From the NCBI RefSeq assembly GCF_033568475.1, contig NC_133123.1, positions 1,984,001-2,048,000 on the forward strand: DNA of 64,000 bases, read 5' to 3'. A program made the translations under genes and the position numbers. How positions within the stretch are numbered: position 1 is the stretch's first letter; every line of letters begins with the position of its first letter. The notes beneath the pieces are model-generated. The model was not told where the DNA came from. It was given only the letters and a program-made list of their open reading frames with translations, and searched no databases. The stretch is from Henckelia pumila. Taxonomy: Eukaryota > Streptophyta > Magnoliopsida > Lamiales > Gesneriaceae. This document shows positions 61,528-64,000 of this stretch, piece by piece.

Positions 61528-62986
61528 TTATTCTTTATCTTCCATGCTCTTAATCCACTCCAAGAAAGGCTCCTGCGAACCAAAAGTGAGAATTTTCTCC
61601 AGTCTATCATCCTTGGTCTCGGTAGCTACGAGTTTAGATATTTGCCCCGTGCTAATGTCCTTCCAAGGCCAGCTACGGTGTGCCTCGGAGACAAGGTGGG
61701 AGGAGTAGCCTTCGGGGGCTGCAAGCAGTATATTGCAACCAAGATTCCGTGACTTGTACAAATAAGTGAAGAAGTTTTTGTCTCCTGAAATAAGCATGTA
61801 CGTGACAGAGGTGTGTTTCCAACGCACCATTGGGACATATTCAGAATCATGTTCAAGTCATTGTCATTTTTACCTAAGGCAAATAAAAATTTATGAACAA
61901 CTTTGGCAAAAACAAAACAAAATAGAAACTATATTCCAACCCATCCATCCCATCTCAAAACACTTTGTCTAAACAAAACAGTAATTTTCATATATAGTGT
62001 AATGTTGACCACGTTGATACCGGTCCTATCTAGTGACTGTTGAGTGTCAGTGGTATCATTTCCTCATTTCCATAAGCGGAGAATGTGAGAGGACCAGATA
62101 TCCTCAACTTATTCTGTCACGCCCCAGGCCCAGGCCCGTGCCTACGCGACTGCACAATGGGCCCCTATGGCAACTACTTCGTATTCGTTCTCGCTTTACG
62201 AAAATGATTAACTCAAGTTGCTATAGAAGTCCATTGTAGCCCATTTTAAATTCATTTTAAATCCTTGATTTTTCCCATGTGGGATAGGGGTTTCACAATC
62301 ACCCCTCCTTCAGAACGCGACGTCCTCGTCGCGACCTGACCTCTCGATCCACCAGCACCGGGAATCTAGAGGTGGCTCCTACGGGTTCAAGAGGTGGCTC
62401 TCGTCATGTAGCACTTTGCCCCGCATGTTCAAGAGGTGGCTCCCACGCACGTAGCACTTTGTCCCGCATAGCACTTATTTCTCGGGGTCTGCCGGCTGGT
62501 GACCGTCTCTGATACCGTTTTGTCATGCCCCGGGCCCATGCCCGCGCCTGTGCGACTGCACAATGGGCCCCTATAGCAACTACTTCGTTTTCGTCCTCGC
62601 TTTACGAAAATGATTAACCTAAGTTGCTATAGAAGTCTATTGTAGCTCATTTTAAATCCATTTTAAATCCTTGATTTTTCCCATGTGGGATAGGGGTTTC
62701 ACATATTCAGTACAACTACTATGTTGTTTCCAATTAACCCAACATATGCGGAAGAGATAATCTTGCAATTCTCGTAATCCCACCAGACAGAAATAGGATC
62801 TCCATTGTTTGCCTCAAAATCAATTTTCGGATTAGCAAAGAGAAGTGTAACCTTCAACCCCAATTTCAAACTAGGACAGACACCTCCATCCTTGGATTTC
62901 AAACCAATCTTAGGACTAGGAGACATACCTTTCTTGACAACCATTTTGGATCGTGGACTAGGAGACAAACCTTTCTTGAGAACCAT
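61528..62986 (-). pseudogene. NYN-domain gene copy 2, broken and split by a TRIM
   Basis: Same layout as copy 1: KKGLSPSPRSK/KKGMSPSPKIG repeats, VWWDYENCKIISSAYVGLIGNN, then interruption by the element at 62115-62703, then LRISGPLTFSAYGNEEMIPLTL, the intron, ILNMSQWCVGNTPLS and TYMLISGDKNFFTYLYKSRNLGCNILLAAPEGYSSHLVSEAHRSW, ending FGSQEPFLEWIKSMEDKE. Both frame changes of copy 1 (after MIPLTL and before VTYMLISGD) are present here at the same places, so they predate the duplication or reflect a feature I do not understand. The C-terminus is better kept than in copy 1. Confidence 0.75.
62115..62703 (-). mobile_element. TRIM (terminal-repeat retrotransposon in miniature)
   Basis: Two direct terminal repeats of 183 bases, 62115-62297 and 62521-62703, each TGTCA...TTTCACA on the plus strand, around a 223-base non-coding middle. 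The 5-base duplication TATTC flanks it exactly (62110-62114 and 62704-62708). The primer site shows the element lies on the minus strand: next to its 5' repeat the minus strand reads CGGTATCAGAG, like the initiator-Met tRNA site, and a purine tract (GAAGGAGGGGTGAT) precedes the other repeat. It looks whole in structure but has no coding capacity. About 14 differences between the two repeats by eye (roughly 7-8%) suggest an age of a few million years. Confidence 0.92.
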
Positions 62987-63126
62987 TTTTCATCGTGAGC
63001 AAGAGCGCAAGAACGAGAGCATGAGGGCGGGTGAGAGCAATGGTGAAATCAACAAAATGAAGAGGGGTAGCCCGTTAAAAACGTGTGTCTGCAATAAGAA
63101 TATGAAGATGGGATCCCAACGTGCAA

Positions 63127-63345
63127 ATTAGGGATGACAATTTTCCCAGCGGGTTCAGGTCCCCGAGGGGAATACCCGAATCGGGACGGGTTCGAGAGAG
63201 AATATTCGGGTATGGGTTTGGGTTATGGGAATTTAAAAAATCATCGCAAAATATTGCCGGCGGGGGGGGGGGGGGGGGGGGTATGGAGATGTTATTCCAA
63301 CCCCCGAACCCGCCCCGATGATGATGATGATGATAATAATATTTT
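63127..63345 (+). repeat. GC-rich low-complexity repeat, second copy with 20-G run
   Basis: Same as 61148-61345, with a 20-base G run (63262-63281) followed by TATGGAGATGTTAT and a GAT microsatellite. The G-run length differs between the copies. Confidence 0.6.
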
Positions 63346-63524
63346 TTTCATGTAACTAGACATTTAAAATATTAATATTAATTTATGAAAATTTTGTTAT
63401 TTATTTTGATAAATTTAGAAAAAAATATATATATTCTGAATCTAACTGCAATCATTATAACAGTGATTCTAAGTATCTCCGAGATGAAGATGGCAATGCT
63501 ACGTGCATGATTTTCTCAAGTTTA

Positions 63525-64000
63525 TTATTTATCTTCCACGCTCTTAACCCACTCCAAGAAAGGCTGTTGCGAACCAAAAGTGAGAATTTTCTCCAGTCTG
63601 TCATCCTTGGTCTCGGTAGCTATGAGTTTAGATATTTGCCCCATGCAAATGTCCTTCCAAGGCCAGCTACGGTGTGCCGTGGAGACAAGATGGGAGGAGT
63701 AGCCTTCGGGGGCTGCAAGCAGTATATTGTAACAAAGATTTCGTGACTTGTACAGACAAGTGAAGAAGTTTTTGTCTCATGAAATAAGCATGTAGGTGAC
63801 AGGGGTGTGTTTCCAACGCACCATTGGGACATATTCAGAATCATGTTCAAGTCAATGTCATTTTTACCTAAGACAAATAGAAATTTATGAACAACTTCGG
63901 AAAAAAAAAAACAAAACATAAACTATATTCCAACCCATCAATCCATCTCAAAACAATTTGTCTAAACAAAACAATAATTTTCATATATATACTTACCACT
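63525..64000 (-). pseudogene. NYN-domain gene copy 3, broken, cut by the window end
   Basis: Only the 3' half is in view: KNDIDLNMILNMSQWCVGNTPLS, then in the shifted frame the LIS motif, where the expected Gly of SGD is a stop codon (TGA in place of GGA, near 63778), then YNILL-type and FLEWVKSVEDK sequence with a stop at 63525-63527. It shares the frame change before the SGD motif with copies 1 and 2. Confidence 0.7.

Larger units (their letters stand above)
60058..64000. repeat. Tandem triplication, unit about 1.4 kb
   Basis: The landmark GAATCTAACTACAAT/GAATCTAACTGCAAT begins three direct copies, at about 60061, 61442 and 63437. Copy 1 is 60058-61436; copy 2 is 61437-63430 and contains the 589-base TRIM; copy 3 is cut by the window end. 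Each unit holds a broken NYN-domain gene (minus) and, upstream of it, a GC-rich tail with AATACCCGA phrases, a G run and GATGATGAT. Confidence 0.9.

Overview
This is nuclear DNA of a flowering plant, most likely a eudicot; I cannot name the genus. The evidence is AT-rich intergenic DNA, many short GT-AG introns, plant-specific gene families (phytocystatins, plant wax-synthase-like MBOAT, plant RhoGDI, UPL5, VTC4, tonoplast dicarboxylate transporter) and typical plant mobile elements (MITEs, solo LTR, TRIM, LINE fragment). I see no rRNA, tRNA, CRISPR or organelle genes.

Left part (1-27 kb), ordinary gene-bearing DNA: the 3' part of a fumarylacetoacetase gene (+); a small secreted cysteine-rich protein (-) that converges on it; a single-exon MBOAT acyltransferase of the wax synthase/sterol acyltransferase group (-); a five-exon RhoGDI (-); a predicted plastid membrane protein of unknown function (-); an acidic Ala/Glu/Pro/Val-rich protein (+); and the HECT ubiquitin ligase UPL5 (-), whose first intron appears to be of the GC-AG type.

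Middle (27-44 kb): a small cluster of phytocystatin-like genes (one broken copy, two divergent copies without the inhibitory loop motif, and one canonical copy), with a complete six-exon tonoplast dicarboxylate transporter between the members. Between the genes lie a foldback element, a hAT-like MITE with its 8-bp target duplication, a Mutator-like MITE with a perfect 9-bp target duplication, microsatellites and a remnant of an LTR retrotransposon.

Right part (44-52.5 kb): a complete 11-exon MO25-like scaffold gene and a complete 12-exon inositol monophosphatase-like/L-galactose-1-phosphate phosphatase gene (VTC4), both +; the latter has a second GC-AG intron.

The last 11 kb carry no intact gene: a degenerate local repeat array split by a clean solo LTR, a second Mutator-like MITE, a CACTA-like end, a 5'-truncated LINE carrying an RNase H domain, and three tandem copies (about 1.4 kb each, the third cut by the window end) of a broken NYN-domain (limkain/MARF1-like RNase) gene. 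Copy 2 is split by a complete-looking TRIM element.

The genes share no obvious pathway. Fumarylacetoacetase (Tyr catabolism), VTC4 (ascorbate and inositol) and TDT (vacuolar malate) are independent housekeeping functions. The only gene-family cluster with intact members is the cystatins. I found no convincing new multi-gene system; the most unusual items are the cystatins that lost their inhibitory loop, the NYN copies with shared frame disruptions, and the nested element structures.
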